64,000 nucleotides of DNA from Amyelois transitella (Eukaryota > Arthropoda > Insecta > Lepidoptera > Pyralidae): positions 5,084,001 to 5,148,000 of the forward strand of contig NC_083531.1 of NCBI RefSeq assembly GCF_032362555.1, read 5' to 3'. Within the stretch, counting starts at the first letter, position 1, and each line of letters opens with the position of its first letter. The notes under the pieces were generated by a model that saw only the letters and a program-made list of their open reading frames with translations, was not told the DNA's origin and did no database searches. This document shows positions 10,572 through 21,789 of this stretch, piece by piece. The translations under genes and the position numbers were made by a program.

Positions 10572-13310
10572 CTAATGAGGTCTTCCTCTTCCTGCGGGGT
10601 CAACGGGCGCCGCGGGTGCGGCGCCTGCAGTGGTGTTCGCTGCGAAGATGGCTTCTCTCGGCGATGGCCAGTGTCTTCGGTCCGGCGGGCGAGCGTGGAG
10701 TGGCGCGATACCCACAAGGTGCGGGTGCGCCGACCTGTCCGCCCTGCCGAACATATCGCCGGCCAGACGCGAGATGAACGCGTCCAGGCCCTCCCATTTG
10801 AGGTCCCGCTGGATCGTCGCGTTCCTCACGTACCGTGGGGCCCTGACGATGTCGCGGAGACATTGGTTCTCTTGTGCACGGAGACGTCGCCTGTTTGTCT
10901 CCGCAACATAGGCGTACCACGCCTGGGCTGCGTACGTGAGGCGGGATCTGACGTAGGTTTTGTAGATCCCGAGCTTCGTCTTCAGCGGGAGGCTGGAGGA
11001 GAGGACTGGACGCAGTCTTCCCCTGGCCATCTTCACAGTTTGCACCACTGAATCGACGTGGGTCTTCAGGCGAAGTCCACGGTCGATCTTGACCCCGAGG
11101 TAGGTGACGTGTGGCTGCCACGCCACGTCCTTCCCGAAGAGCTTCAGCGGCGGCGGTGGGGCGGCGTTCTTGGAGATAATGGCCTGCGTTTTCGCCACGT
11201 TCACCGACAGTCTCCACTTCTGGAGCCAATCTGGCAGGGCGTCGAGTGCCTTTTGGAGTTTCTTGGCGGCGTGCTTCGCGTTTATGGATTTCGCGAAGTA
11301 CGCCGCGTCGTCGGCGTATAGAGCCAGCTTGGCTCCATCGGCGACCGGGATGTCGTCGGTGTACGCAGCGTAGCAGGCCGGGCTCAAGCAGCTGCCCTGG
11401 GGAACGCCAGCCCGGACGGGTTTCTCCGAAGAAACGGCGTCTTCGACCGCCACCCTGATCTTCCGCTCGTTCAGGAAGGAGGCCACAATCCTTGTTAGTC
11501 TTCTGGGAAGTTGGCTCTTCGACAGTTTGTACAGCAACCCCTCGTGCCATACTCTGTCGAAGGCCTTCTCATTGTCGAGGAGCACGACAGCCACGGTCTC
11601 CTTGCGGTTGGCAGCAGCTGAGATCTCGCCAAGGAGTCTGGCAATCTGGAGCGTCGTGGAGTGTTCGGGCCGGAACCCGAACTGCTCGGCGCGCGGCGTG
11701 ATGTGCGGCAGCATGAGGCCGAGCAGCAGTTTTTCGAACACCTTCGAGAGGGCGCTGAGAAGCGTAATGGGCCGGTAGCTCTCAGGCTTGCGGAGGTCCT
11801 TTCCCGGCTTGGGCAAGAGGATCACCCTTCCGGTCTTCCATTGTTGCGGGTAGTGGCCCGAGCGCAGAATGCCGTTGAAGAGGCGCGTCACCGCCGTGAT
11901 GAATCCCGGCGGTAGGTGGCGAAGCGCCTCGTTCGTGACGTTGTCTGCGCCCGGGGCTTTCCTGGGCTTCAGCTTCAGGATGGTCCTCTTGACCTGGCCG
12001 GGAGTGAATAATGCCGCATCCTCAAGCTCCGGTACCGGCTCCGCAAGGTACTCCCGAAGGTGCTCGATGACGCTGTCGTGGTGGGCCTGGTCCACGATCG
12101 GGTTCGGCGTGAACTGACGCTCCAGATGTTCGGCGAAGATCTCAGCCCTGTCTTCGGCCTTGAATCGTGGGAGGCCATCAGCTGCCAGCAGCGGCCGGAC
12201 GGGTTGTGGCACGCCCGACAACTGCCGGCAGAGGCGGTGAACGGAGGGGATATCACCGCCTACCGATAAGAGGTGGTTCTCCCACGATCTGGCTGCGTGC
12301 TCCTCTAGTTTGTCCTTGATTGTCTCCACCAGCTTGTTCAGGTCGGCTTTGAGTGTTGGGCAGCGAGTACTCATCCACAGCCTCCGCATTCTTCGCTTCC
12401 GCTCCAGCAGCGCGGTGAGGTGCGCCGGGAGCGGCTCGGGTTTGGCGGTGGCCGGCACGGGGGTCCGTGTGGCGTCGAGAGCGTGCTGGATGCTGCGGGT
12501 GATGGCACTCGCCGCAAGCTCGACCTCTTCGCTGGTGGAGACCCGCTTGAAGGCGACACTGGCCTTGTCGCCCACAATTTTGTCCTCGAAGTGGTCCCAT
12601 TTTATTTTGGATGTTCTCCTCGGCAGCGTGACCCTCGCCGGAAGGTCCCGGAGGATGAGAAGAACCGGCCGGTGATCTGACGGCAGGTCCGGGTAGACGT
12701 GCAGTGTTGGCAGCGCTGTCAGCCCTCTGTGGGCCACGATGTCGATGGTGTCGGAGCCTCCCAACGTGTCGGTGTGGGTGGGTTCGTCCGGCCCCAACAG
12801 CTCGAAGTCGTGGTCCACAGCGGCCTGAAGAAGGAGTCTTCCGCTTCGGTTGACCCTCGTGGAGTTCCAGGCTGTGTGCTTGGCGTTGAAGTCGCCAGCC
12901 ACAAGCGTTGGCGTGGTGGTGTTCAGCAGGGACCAAAGCTCGTTGGTGTCGAGCTTGGCCCCTGGCGGTATATACGTAGCAAACAGCCGCAGCTCGCGGC
13001 CGGCGACGCTGACGAGCACGCCGAGGGCGTACATCGTCTGGAACTCCACGTGGGGGATGGGCTGATGAATAATGTTGCGCTTCACCAACACTGCAAGTCC
13101 CCGGTAGGCGTATCCACTGACCGGGCTCTTCTCATCCTTCCGGTATGTGATGTAGTTGGGGATGCCAAACTTTTGGTCATCCCGCAGGTGGGTCTCGCTG
13201 ACGAGGAGAACATCGATGTGCTGCTCCCGGAGGAAGTTGGCCAGCAAGTGTTTCTTCCTCCGGAGCGATTCCGCGTTCCAATACACGATCCTCAGAGGCG
13301 TACCATCCAT
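10572..13310 (-). CDS. LINE ORF2: APE endonuclease + reverse transcriptase
   Basis: Intact 912-aa ORF. Residues about 1-220 form an APE-like endonuclease: VYWNAESL at the start, SETHL near 40, GDFNAKH near 138 and SDHRPVL near 209. These are the usual metal- and substrate-binding motifs for nicking target DNA. A reverse transcriptase follows, with KAPGADNVTNEAL, SYRPITLLSALSKVFEKLL, VPQGSCLSPACYA and the catalytic YADD near 664. The C-terminal part is short and I see no RNase H domain. The ATG at 13310 lies 2 nt after the ORF1 stop (TAATTATG), which suggests reinitiation by the same ribosome. No stop or frameshift is visible, so this protein may be functional even though ORF1 is broken. Length fits Jockey ORF2 proteins. 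Confidence 0.9.
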   Translation of the reverse strand: MDGTPLRIVYWNAESLRRKKHLLANFLREQHIDVLLVSETHLRDDQKFGIPNYITYRKDEKSPVSGYAYRGLAVLVKRNIIHQPIPHVEFQTMYALGVLVSVAGRELRLFATYIPPGAKLDTNELWSLLNTTTPTLVAGDFNAKHTAWNSTRVNRSGRLLLQAAVDHDFELLGPDEPTHTDTLGGSDTIDIVAHRGLTALPTLHVYPDLPSDHRPVLLILRDLPARVTLPRRTSKIKWDHFEDKIVGDKASVAFKRVSTSEEVELAASAITRSIQHALDATRTPVPATAKPEPLPAHLTALLERKRRMRRLWMSTRCPTLKADLNKLVETIKDKLEEHAARSWENHLLSVGGDIPSVHRLCRQLSGVPQPVRPLLAADGLPRFKAEDRAEIFAEHLERQFTPNPIVDQAHHDSVIEHLREYLAEPVPELEDAALFTPGQVKRTILKLKPRKAPGADNVTNEALRHLPPGFITAVTRLFNGILRSGHYPQQWKTGRVILLPKPGKDLRKPESYRPITLLSALSKVFEKLLLGLMLPHITPRAEQFGFRPEHSTTLQIARLLGEISAAANRKETVAVVLLDNEKAFDRVWHEGLLYKLSKSQLPRRLTRIVASFLNERKIRVAVEDAVSSEKPVRAGVPQGSCLSPACYAAYTDDIPVADGAKLALYADDAAYFAKSINAKHAAKKLQKALDALPDWLQKWRLSVNVAKTQAIISKNAAPPPPLKLFGKDVAWQPHVTYLGVKIDRGLRLKTHVDSVVQTVKMARGRLRPVLSSSLPLKTKLGIYKTYVRSRLTYAAQAWYAYVAETNRRRLRAQENQCLRDIVRAPRYVRNATIQRDLKWEGLDAFISRLAGDMFGRADRSAHPHLVGIAPLHARPPDRRHWPSPREAIFAANTTAGAAPAAPVDPAGRGRPH

Positions 13311-13312
13311 AA

Positions 13313-14932
13313 TTAAAGGTTAGGGGTGGGTACGCCTCTGAGGGGGGCCGCGGGAACAAGGGCGGCCAGCAGTGCCTGCATCTGCTGCACCGACTGCACC
13401 AGCGCGTAGAAATGCTCCGGTGGGATCGGCGCAGCCGAGGCAGGCGCGGGAACGGTTTGAGGTGCCGGGGGAGGCGGCACGGTTGCAGCCGCTTCTTCCT
13501 CCGCCACGGGGGCAGAGCTCACAGCGGCGGCATTCTTCTTCTTCTTCTTCTTTCTCTTCTTCTTTGGGAGCTCTGCTCCCCTGGCGGTCGGTGGGTTTGC
13601 AGGGGCCATCAGTGAGGCCTCTGCTGCTTCGGTTGTGGTGTTTTGTGGCGTGGGGGCGGTTCCGCTGCGAGCGACCGGGCCAGCCCGTCTGTTTCTGGCC
13701 TCGCGCCGCAGCACCGGGCACGAAGAATGATTTGCCGGGTGCGGTCCACCGCAGTTGGTGCAGGTGGCGGGCTGGTCCAATGGCCGCTCGCAGTCCGTGG
13801 CCTTGTGGGGCCCTCCGCAGCGCACGCAGACGGTTGCTCGGTGGCAGTTGACCGACGAGTGTCGGAACAACTGGCATCTGTGGCACTGGGCCCTGGCCAC
13901 GCCTCCACCTTCAGGGTCGGCCAATGAAGTATTTCCTTAACCGTGAATACCTCCTGGCAGTTCTGTGTTCTGGCCAGGAGGGCGAAGAAGACACATCCGG
14001 GGCGATCTCCCCTGCCCCGGATGGCTTTGATGGCTTCCACGGTGAAACCCTTCTCCTCCAGGTCTTCTTTAAGCGCGGCCTCCTCCGTGTCGGGCGGCAG
14101 CCCGCGGATGGCCACCTTCAAGGGACGGTCCGACGGCAACGAATATGAGTGCCATTGGACGTCCAGAGTGTTGATATACCTCTGGACTGTCCTATATTCG
14201 TTGCCGTCCTTTGGCGTAAAGTGCACGCCTCTTCCGCGTGCGACGGCGGCCGGCGAGCGTCCCAGCAGTCGGCTAATTTCCCTGAAATGGACCACCCAGT
14301 TGGGCAGGTGGTCCACACAGATCCTTGGGTAGCGCGGCTCCCGGGGCGCTTGTGCCGTCGGCGGGGCGGCTGAGGCGGCAGCGGCGGCGGCGGCGGCGGT
14401 GGCGGTGGCTGCGAGGGCTGCGGTTCCAGAGGAGGCCACTGCTGTGGTCGAACTGGAGGCGGCAGGTGTTGAGGTGGTGGGCGGGGCGCGAGGCACCGCT
14501 CCCCGTTGTGCCCCTTTTCTTTGGGGAAGCGGGGCTCCGGTGTTAGCCGCTACCCGGGCAAATGATACCGCGGGAGCGGCCAGCGAGGGCGGCGCGCGTT
14601 GGGCGGGCGCGTGGGCGGGCGCAAGGGCGGGGGCCTGGGCGGGCGCATGGGCGGGCGGGCGAGCAGCCGCTTGGGCGGGCGGGCAGCTGGTTGGGAGGGC
14701 GCCTGGTTGGGCGGGCGGGCGGCTGGTTGGGCGGGCGCCCGGCTGGGCGGGCGGGCGGCTGGTTGGGCGGGCGCCTGGTTAGGCGGGCGGACGTCTGCCT
14801 GGGCGGGCGCCTGGGCGGACGCGTGGGCGGGCGCGCGATTTGAGTCCGCCCCCGCTTGGGCGCGGCGCGGGTCCCGGGACTGCCATCTCGGGATCGCTGA
14901 TCTTCCGGCCGGCGGAGGCTTCATCATTGCAT

Positions 14933-14975
<43 letters not shown>

Positions 14976-15962
14976 CTCAGAGCCGCGCTCCGACGCCATT
15001 GTGGCCGCGCGCTGCAGGGGGCGGCGGCTTGCTTCCGTCATCGTCAGGTCCGCCATAGACCCCGACGACGACGGCTCCTGCGTGGAGGAGCGGGACTCCT
15101 CCTCCCCCATGTTGATGGCGCGCGGCTTCTTCTTTTGGCCTTCTTCTTCTGGGCTGGCCGGCCTCTTCAGGAGGGAGGTAATTACCCTCCCCCTCGGCGT
15201 TCCCATATCGACGGGGGGGAGTGCAATCACCCCCCGCCTCGCTGAGTCCAACGCCGTCAGGTCGGCGACCGACGGGGCGACCCCCCGCACCTCATTTTCT
15301 TGGAGGCGCAAGTATACGGCCATCCATTGGGCCAACCCCGGCGACAGCCAGTTCCCCTTGACTAGCCGAACGAGAATCTCCGCGTCCCTCTTCATCCATC
15401 CCTTTGGGGACAGGGACGCGAGGGGCGCGGGTGTGGATGCGGCGGCGAGGGCGGCGGTAGCGTCGAAGGCGGTCCTGACTGCCGCGGAGGCGTCGGTGGC
15501 CGGGGTGACGGCGCTGGCGGCGGCGGTGGTGGCGGCGGCGGCAGCGGCGGCGGCGGCGGCAGCGGCGGCGAAGGAAGTGGCGGCGGCGGTGGCGGCAACG
15601 GTGTTGGCCGCGGTGGCGGCAGCGGTGGTGATGGCGGCGGCGGTGACGGCGGCAGTTACATTAGGTGCCGCTGCGGTCGTCGTCGTCGCCGTGTTGGTGT
15701 TCGAAACTGCGGCGGCGGGGGCCGCGGCGACGGCATCGGCGGCAGTGAGCGCAGCGGCGACAGCAGCGGCGGAGACGGCGGCGGCGGGCGCGTGAAAAAC
15801 GCCCGTCGGCGTAGCATACGCCGCTGGTGGCGTATGCGTTAGGGCGATGTCGGGGGAGGGGTGCGGGGGACCCGCACCTACCCCTTCCCTGGGGGGGGGC
15901 TCCATTTCGGAGCCCGGACGACGCGCGGGAGTGGAGTCGCTCCCGAGCAGCCGAAGGAACAA
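13313..15962 (-). pseudogene. LINE ORF1 (gag-like), broken by two frameshifts
   Basis: RNA-binding nucleocapsid-type protein of the LINE, now in three frames. Segment 15962-14550 is Ala-rich (long GCG runs near 14935-14975 and 15530-15630) and contains a conserved-looking WMKRDAEILVRLVKGNWLSP block, then a Pro/Ala/Arg-rich repeat (AQPAARPP). The next frame, to about 13890, has a PRE_C2HC-like region (KVAIRGLPPDTEEAALKEDL). After a second shift near 13890 come three CCHC knuckles (CHRCQLFRHSSVNC, CVRCGGPHKATDC, CTNCGGPHPANHSSC), a Lys run and the stop at 13313-13315. The first frameshift lies between about 14580 and 14700, inside or next to the repetitive stretch. Real breaks or assembly errors in GC repeats are both possible. 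Confidence 0.75.
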
Positions 15963-17085
15963 CGGGGCCGACTACCCAACCCCTTTTCACCGGTGAGACC
16001 CGCTGGTGGGAGGCCGGCTACTAGGGGGGTGCGAGCAAATCAGTTCCGAAGTCCTGGCAGGGGTTTCCGCCGGGAGCTATCCTCTCCTACGCAAATATTG
16101 TTTGCGGGGTGTTGGGGGGGCGTGGCTACGTCTTCCCCAATCGCGGAAACTGAAGTCGGCTCGTACTCGTAAATTGTTCTTGAAGCGACTGGCGAATCCC
16201 TCCGACGATGTTGTGTCGGAGGTTGTATATATGCTCATATTCGTGAAATCTTTGCTTGCGCAATTTTGAATCATTGGCTTGATTCTTTGATTGGCTGTTG
16301 TGACTTTTGTGGCGTAGAGATGTCGCCACATATTCATAGTTGATCCACAAACCTACTATCGATAGTTGAGTAAACCCGTGGAAGTGGACTAGGTATCGGT
16401 CGGCAACACTAAACAGGGACATGGAGAAGAGAGAAGTTAAAACCAGATTGGAAAGATCAATATTTATTATCTGCACTTACACTTTATGAAGGTAATGGGG
16501 TCGTGAGAGTCGGCGAGCAGCCCGCTTAGAGATAACACGACCTTACCTTAGGGCTCGTGCAGCGTGCGGCCGACTAGCGACCAGCGACTGATTTACGGTT
16601 CTGAAGGAGGTTCACGTGATTTCATGACATCGTTAACAATAGAAATTATTCCAGATACCAACGAAACAATCTCAGCTATAGATGCGGTTGTAAGTTAGTT
16701 TGTTTGTTTGTCTTCAGTTTTCCCAGTAAACTAACTCAAATTGCAACATTGTAAATTTGAATCGACTTTGAGGGAGTCTTGACTAAATAATTCATTATGT
16801 AATCCGATATTTTGTAGCTGCAGCCGCCAATCATTATCTTATGACATTCGAATCAAAAAGTCAGTTTATCTATTCGAGAACCACGATGTACAGACATACA
16901 AACAAACAGTCAACATCCAACTTCCTGTAGTTTTTGTCAATAGATCGTTGCATTTCCGCTATTAAATACCCACCATTAAAATGTATATAAAAGTTTCATT
17001 TCCGTGCGTTGTAGCTACCTGCAATACATAGTATAGCTAAGTCTGTGACTGACTCCTTAAAACGCAAGTCTGGCAAGACAGACTG

Positions 17086-17440
17086 GTGTGCAGCGCAGGT
17101 CGTATGAATGTTCGCTAGTCGTCGGTCGGTGGCACACTGCAGTTCGCCGTTTAATTACACAAGTTCACTCCAGTCTGTCCGAATCGGTCAGACTGAGGTC
17201 GGCCGAAGTCCGCGGCACGCTGCACAAATCCTTAGGGACGCAGTGCTGGCAAAAAGAAGGACGTCCGCCGTCGCGAGTCTCTTTATATAAGGGTGAGGCG
17301 CAGGACTGACACAGACACGACGACGTCACAAGTTCCTTTCTTGTATCGTCAACCCGAGCGCAGGATGCGCCTGTGATTACGGTCTAAAAGTGAGTCAGTG
17401 AGGCAATGAGTCGTAACAGTGCCTAGTTCTGCGCCGTCTC
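17086..17440. promoter_or_regulatory. D block 3: predicted bidirectional TATA promoter
   Basis: TATA core at 17282-17290, dyad and + strand GTGAGT donor as in D block 1. Preceded by an AGTCTGGCAAGACAGACT palindrome near 17067-17084. Confidence 0.45.
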
Positions 17441-17642
17441 AAACTCAAAATATTTATTGCATAACCTTCACATAAACCCAAATAAAATTTTAGTTGGCAA
17501 CTATGTCTCCCATTCATAATTATAAATTGTAATACATAAATAATAAATAAATAGAGCCACAGTTTATCAATTGCCTGTATGTTCTAAGATGGACTGACAC
17601 TACTGACTAAATTTTATGACACGCATCACATTCATAGGTTTT

Positions 17643-18427
17643 TTATCCAGTATGAGTTAAATGATGTGATAATAAAGTGCTCTTCATATTAAATCGACAT
17701 TGGCACACGTCACATTCATAAGGTTTTTCACCAGTATGAGTTCTAACGTGTCTTTTTAAACTACTCCTATCATTAAATCTGCGTTGACACACGTCACATT
17801 CATAAGGTTTTTCACCAGTATGAGTTATAAGGTGTCTTTTTAAACTACTCCTCGTATTAAATCTGCGTTGACACACGTTACATTCAAAAGGTTTTTCGCC
17901 AGTGTGAGTTCTACGGTGTTTTGTTAAATGATCCTTCTGAACAAATCGACATTGACACACGTCACATTCATAAGGTTTTTCGCCAGTATGAGATCTACGG
18001 TGTTTTAAAAAACTACTCTTTTCATTAAATCGACGTTGACACACGTCACATTCATAAGGTTTTTCACCAGTATGAGTTATAAGGTGTCTTTTTAAACTAC
18101 TCCTCTCATTAAATCTGCGTTGACACACGTCACATTCATAAGGTTTTTCACCAGTGTGAGTTCTAAGGTGTCTTTTTAAACTACTCCTCTTATTAAATCT
18201 GTGTTGACACACGTCACATTCATAAGGCTTTTCGCCAGTGTGAGTTCTATAATGTATGTCAAAATCTGATTTAAATTTAAAACTTCTATCACAGACATCA
18301 CATTGGAGTGGACCCTGACCACTCCGTGACGTTGACTCTCGTCGAGACTCGCGCTGTGTCCTGTTGGTTGTACTTCCTGCACCTGGTTGCCGTTTGTCAG
18401 CTCCCGATGTGTCAGCTGACGCAGTAT
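17643..18427 (-). CDS. C2H2 zinc-finger protein, exon 2 (unit 3, 8 fingers)
   Basis: About 265 aa with exon 1 at 20046-20058. The first finger is the array-wide constant finger (helix KFKSDFDIH). It is followed by NKRSSLKRH, NERSSLKRH, NEKSSFLKH, VQKDHLTKH, NTRSSLKRH, NDRSSLKRH and NMKSTLLSH fingers, all with complete C2H2 ligands and TGEKP linkers. The acceptor reads TCACAG|AT; there is no ATG at the exon edge. The ORF ends at a TAA in the linker after the last full finger; in-frame remains (YECDACHKI) show an older, slightly longer end. Presumed sequence-specific DNA-binding protein; no effector domain. Confidence 0.75.
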
Positions 18428-19297
18428 CTGTGATTAATCAGCCGACTTCAGAAGAAAGCATAAGTTAAAAATAAATAAATACAAATATTAAAACATACTT
18501 CAAATACAAACAACAAAATGCTTAACTTCTTTGAAAATTGTTTCTTTAATTTAGACGGTTTTCATCAACTGGCATTAGTCGAGGTTGCACCCTAATCACT
18601 CTGGAGATGCCTTTGACCAAGGACCCTAGATTAGGTGAGTCAGGCGACTCCCATCTGACCTCCGCAATCTGAATGTGTAGGTTTCCTCACGATGTTTTCC
18701 CTCACCGTAAACGCATCGGTTAGTAATCAAACTAATGTACATAACTTTGAAAATAGTCATTGGTACACATACAGAAATGACACGTGTGGTGACTGCGGGA
18801 TGGACAATGTGGGTATGTGGACATATGCCCAACAATATGCCAGGAACAATGCAGCTCACAAATCAAATGTTATGTTGCTATTGCGCTTTATTTAAACTTA
18901 CCAAATTTTTCATCCTTTCTTACGATATACGACCGCGAATACGCAAACATAGCTAGAACCCCAAAGCCGGGCAGAGATCCGCCCTGACCAACAGCGCCGT
19001 CCATCATAAATAGTTATCTGCAAACATATAAATTATATAAATATGTATGTAGTGTCAAACAACTCAGACAGGTTGTAAGTACTTATGTAGGTTGAAATAT
19101 ACACCTACCTCCAAAACCCCTTAATCGTGAAAATTATTTGGGAGGTCACCACTTAAACACGTAACAAATGTGTTCAGTTCCTAAAACCTGATAAACGCGG
19201 TCGAGTGGGAAGGCCTAGATGAACGTACCTTGACCAAAACAGGAAGTCTTGGTCCAGGTGAAAAATTAAGAGTTATGAATGTGGGTGAAGCGAAAGA

Positions 19298-19461
19298 CAC
19301 TACTTTGACTTTTACTAAGTAAGTACTATAATGTTAATCATGCTGAGTACACTTGTTTTTGGTTTTACAACTGGCCATGTTTCTATTTCTATTGTTTATA
19401 TTTATATTAAGTTTTGTTGTAAAACTGTTTTGTGTACCTAATTAATAAATAAAAAAATAAA
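19298..19461 (+). mobile_element. 164-bp retroposed 3' end in the unit 3 intron
   Basis: Extra sequence absent from the other units, flanked by the direct repeat GAAAGA (19292-19297 and 19462-19467). It ends in AATAAATAAAAAAATAAA, i.e. an A-rich tail. A strongly 5'-truncated retroposon in + orientation; parent family not recognised. Confidence 0.6.
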
Positions 19462-20045
19462 GAAAGAAGTGTACAGGGATCGTGGTAAGAGGAAGAAAGA
19501 TGTAGTTTCTGCCTTCCTCTCTGGGAAAGAGACGTGATTTTATGTATTTACGTACCTACTACGCTTTATCCACTAAGCAACTTGGTACTGTTGCAGTACG
19601 CCACTATAACCACACAAAATAGCGATTAATTAATATTAGACACTATCTTCATCGTTCACTTCGTCCACACGTTCGTTGGGAAATCTGTTACCTGACTGTG
19701 TAATTAGATATTTAGTGGAAGGAATTTAATTTAGTTGGTTAAAATAGAGTAAAATCATGACAAAAAGCTGAGAAAACACTTATATACGCACTATCTACTT
19801 CAGTAGGTTTTAGTTTTAGTAACATATTCTATTCTACAGTATTAGAGTATCGGGTATCGACTTAAATAATAATAATTTTGAAGGTAGTTTTAAAAAGATA
19901 TCTGTCACTGTCACACTTGCTGTCTGACATTGACAGACACTAAGCGACTTTGTAGATCTGTCAGACTCATTGTCATTGCCATTCTCTCTTGTGTCAATAT
20001 CATTTGATTGCTGATTTAGTGATCTGTTTACGGCAGATATTTTAC

Positions 20046-20058
20046 CTGTATTTACCAT
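20046..20058 (-). CDS. candidate coding exon 1 of the unit 3 zinc-finger gene
   Basis: Minus strand ATG GTA AAT ACA G|GTAAAA. Phase 1, in frame with the acceptor at 18427. The open frame that continues past the donor to 19834 is probably intron, since indels break it in most other units. Confidence 0.55.
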
Positions 20059-20279
20059 TTACCAATTTCGATAAGAAGTTTTCTTTATTTAAGTACACAC
20101 GGCGAAAACATAGTTAATTATGAATTTCAACAACGCTGTATCACTCGTCTGTAAGAACTTGTTCAACTATCTGTGAATCTAGCACAGTGGATTGAGACAT
20201 TACTATTAAATAGAAATTAATTTACACCCACGTACACCTGGTACGTTAGATCTTGAAATAATACAATGGAGATTACAAT

Positions 20280-21663
20280 TCAAATTCAAAAATTCAAAAT
20301 TCATTTATTCCTTAAAAATATGTGTACATAGAGGTGGTCAATAAAATATGGTGTCAAACATACTTTGCCATCTGAGGCGTAGGAAATAACATTATGTCAA
20401 ATATAAATTAATATAGTTCACACATTGTCAATTAATAATATTTTGTATATTATTAATTGACAATGTGTTAAGTGACAGTTGGCCTATAGGAACTCCTTAA
20501 CGCTATAATAACATTCCTTCAGTAAATATTCATGAACTGCATTTTTGAATCTTCGGTATGGCAAACATTTTATTGCTTCAGGTAACTTATTATAAAGCTT
20601 TATACACATTCCGTAACAATTATTGAAATACATTTTTGTCCGTGGTACGTGACCGTGTACTAGTCTATCTCCACGTCTTGTGTTACGGGGATATATGTCA
20701 GATGCCTTCTGAAAAAGTGACAAATTCAGTTTAACAAATTTCACTATCTCTAAAATATATATACATGGCAGTGGAAGTATTTTAAATTTTTGAAAAAGAG
20801 GTTTACATGATATAAATGGAGCCGCTCCTGCAATGGCTCTAACACATTTTTTTTGTACAAGAAAGGCTTTGTTGATGTCGACATAGTTTCCCCATACAAT
20901 AACACCGTATCTAAGCACCGACTCAACATAACCATAGTACGCAAAAAGAGTACATTCCAGAGAAGCTATTTTCCGCAATCTGGATAAGACATATACATAT
21001 TTATTTAGTTTGCAGCAGATGTTGTTAATATGTGTTTTCCAATTAAAATTGTCGTCAATAGTAATACCTAAGAATGTTAAAATATTAGCCTGATTTAAAA
21101 GTTGTCCGTCATACTCTATATTTATTTCTTTATTTCTATTCAAACCTTTATTAAAATGCATATAGTTTATTTTACTTAAATTAACAGAAAGATTATTTTT
21201 ACTTAGCCACTTTATGACATCCTTTACGGCCATGTTTACTTCATGTTCATGTTCTGCCGATGTCTTTTCATTACCTTTTATTATTAATGAGATGTCATCA
21301 GCAAACAGAATAATTTTATGTTTTATTATACCTGGAAGATCATTAATAAAAATTATGAAGAGAAGTGGACCTAAGACACTTCCTTGAGGTACCCCAAATT
21401 TATTCGTTCTATAATATGATCTACATTGCTGCTTTACTTTTTCATCATTTATATATTCTATCTCAACACATTGTTGCCTATTTTTCAAATACTTTTGTAG
21501 CCAATTTAAAGTGTTTCCCCTAATACCATATTTTTCTAATTTGTGAAGTAATAGATCATGTGGTACCATGTCAAAAGCCTTTGACATATCAAAAAAGAAT
21601 ACAGTAGTTTTCATTTGTATGTCAATATTATAAATGGTATCACTTACTAATTCAAAAACAGCA
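20280..21663 (-). mobile_element. 5'-truncated LINE (reverse transcriptase half)
   Basis: Interrupts the leader block between GAGATTACAAT and ACAATGTTCAAG, leaving a 5-bp ACAAT duplication (20275-20279, 21664-21668). The 3' end at low coordinate has TTCAAATTCAAAAATTCAAAATTC, a short-repeat tail as in CR1-like/Jockey-superfamily LINEs. Only the 3' 1.38 kb was inserted. Confidence 0.8.
20484..21663 (-). pseudogene. LINE ORF2 fragment: reverse transcriptase C-terminal half
   Basis: Open frame of about 390 codons lacking the endonuclease and the first RT motifs because of 5' truncation. Visible are FFFDMSKAFDMVPHDLL (first catalytic Asp region), GVPQGSVLGPLLFIIFINDL and ILFADDISLI (FADD in place of YADD). 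A thumb-like region follows (FLGITIDDNFNWKTHI), then a typical C-terminal tail (NTRRGDRLVHGHVPRTK, NKLPEAIKCLPYRRFKNAV). The frame is still open, so the insertion is fairly young, but it has no start codon of its own and no promoter. Inactive on its own. Confidence 0.8.
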
Positions 21664-21789
21664 ACAATGTTCAAGATGCACATTCAAAATTCTGTTACTT
21701 ACTTGAGGGTTTATAAAAACGTAATTACGTATGTAAGATAATTTGAAGTAAAACTATTGCGTGTGAACGAACACATAAACGCAATAAGT

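Larger units (their letters stand above)
10440..16200 (-). mobile_element. near full-length Jockey-clade LINE
   Basis: A GC-rich block in an AT-rich array, absent from all other units. Its two ORFs on the minus strand are in the order gag-like ORF1, then endonuclease-RT ORF2. A 9-bp direct repeat, TCCGACGAT, at 10431-10439 and 16201-16209 is the probable target-site duplication. The 3' end (low coordinate) has no poly(A) but carries a 10-bp-stem hairpin at 10457-10479. Jockey clade is assigned because ORF1 has the PRE_C2HC-type region plus three CCHC knuckles and ORF2 has an APE-type endonuclease with an RT of Jockey type. Confidence 0.85.
6256..17085. repeat. array unit U2 (contains the Jockey element)
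   Basis: D block 6256-6603; zinc-finger exon 6862-7826; intron 7827-9290; exon 1 9291-9303; leader block to about 9890. The spacer is the long uninterrupted type (about 9890-10439 plus 16201-16330), split by the LINE at 10440-16200. C block 16381-16649; AT-rich linker 16650-17085. I see no host gene between 9304 and 10439 or between 16201 and 17085. Without the LINE the unit is about 5.07 kb. Confidence 0.8.

Noticed and set aside
10600-11550. Second long minus ORF (316 codons) overlapping LINE ORF2
   Set aside because: A GC-rich alternative frame of the reverse transcriptase region, with no motif of its own.
14599-15795. 398-codon + strand ORF rich in Gly/Ala/Arg
   Set aside because: Antisense shadow of the LINE ORF1 created by GCG and GGGCGG repeats, which lack stop codons in several frames.
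19834-20058. 74-codon minus ORF beginning MVNTGKISAVNRSLNQ as a complete small protein
   Set aside because: Its first codons are the candidate exon 1, but the rest is open only in some units (e.g. U3 and U6) and is broken by indels elsewhere, as expected for intron.
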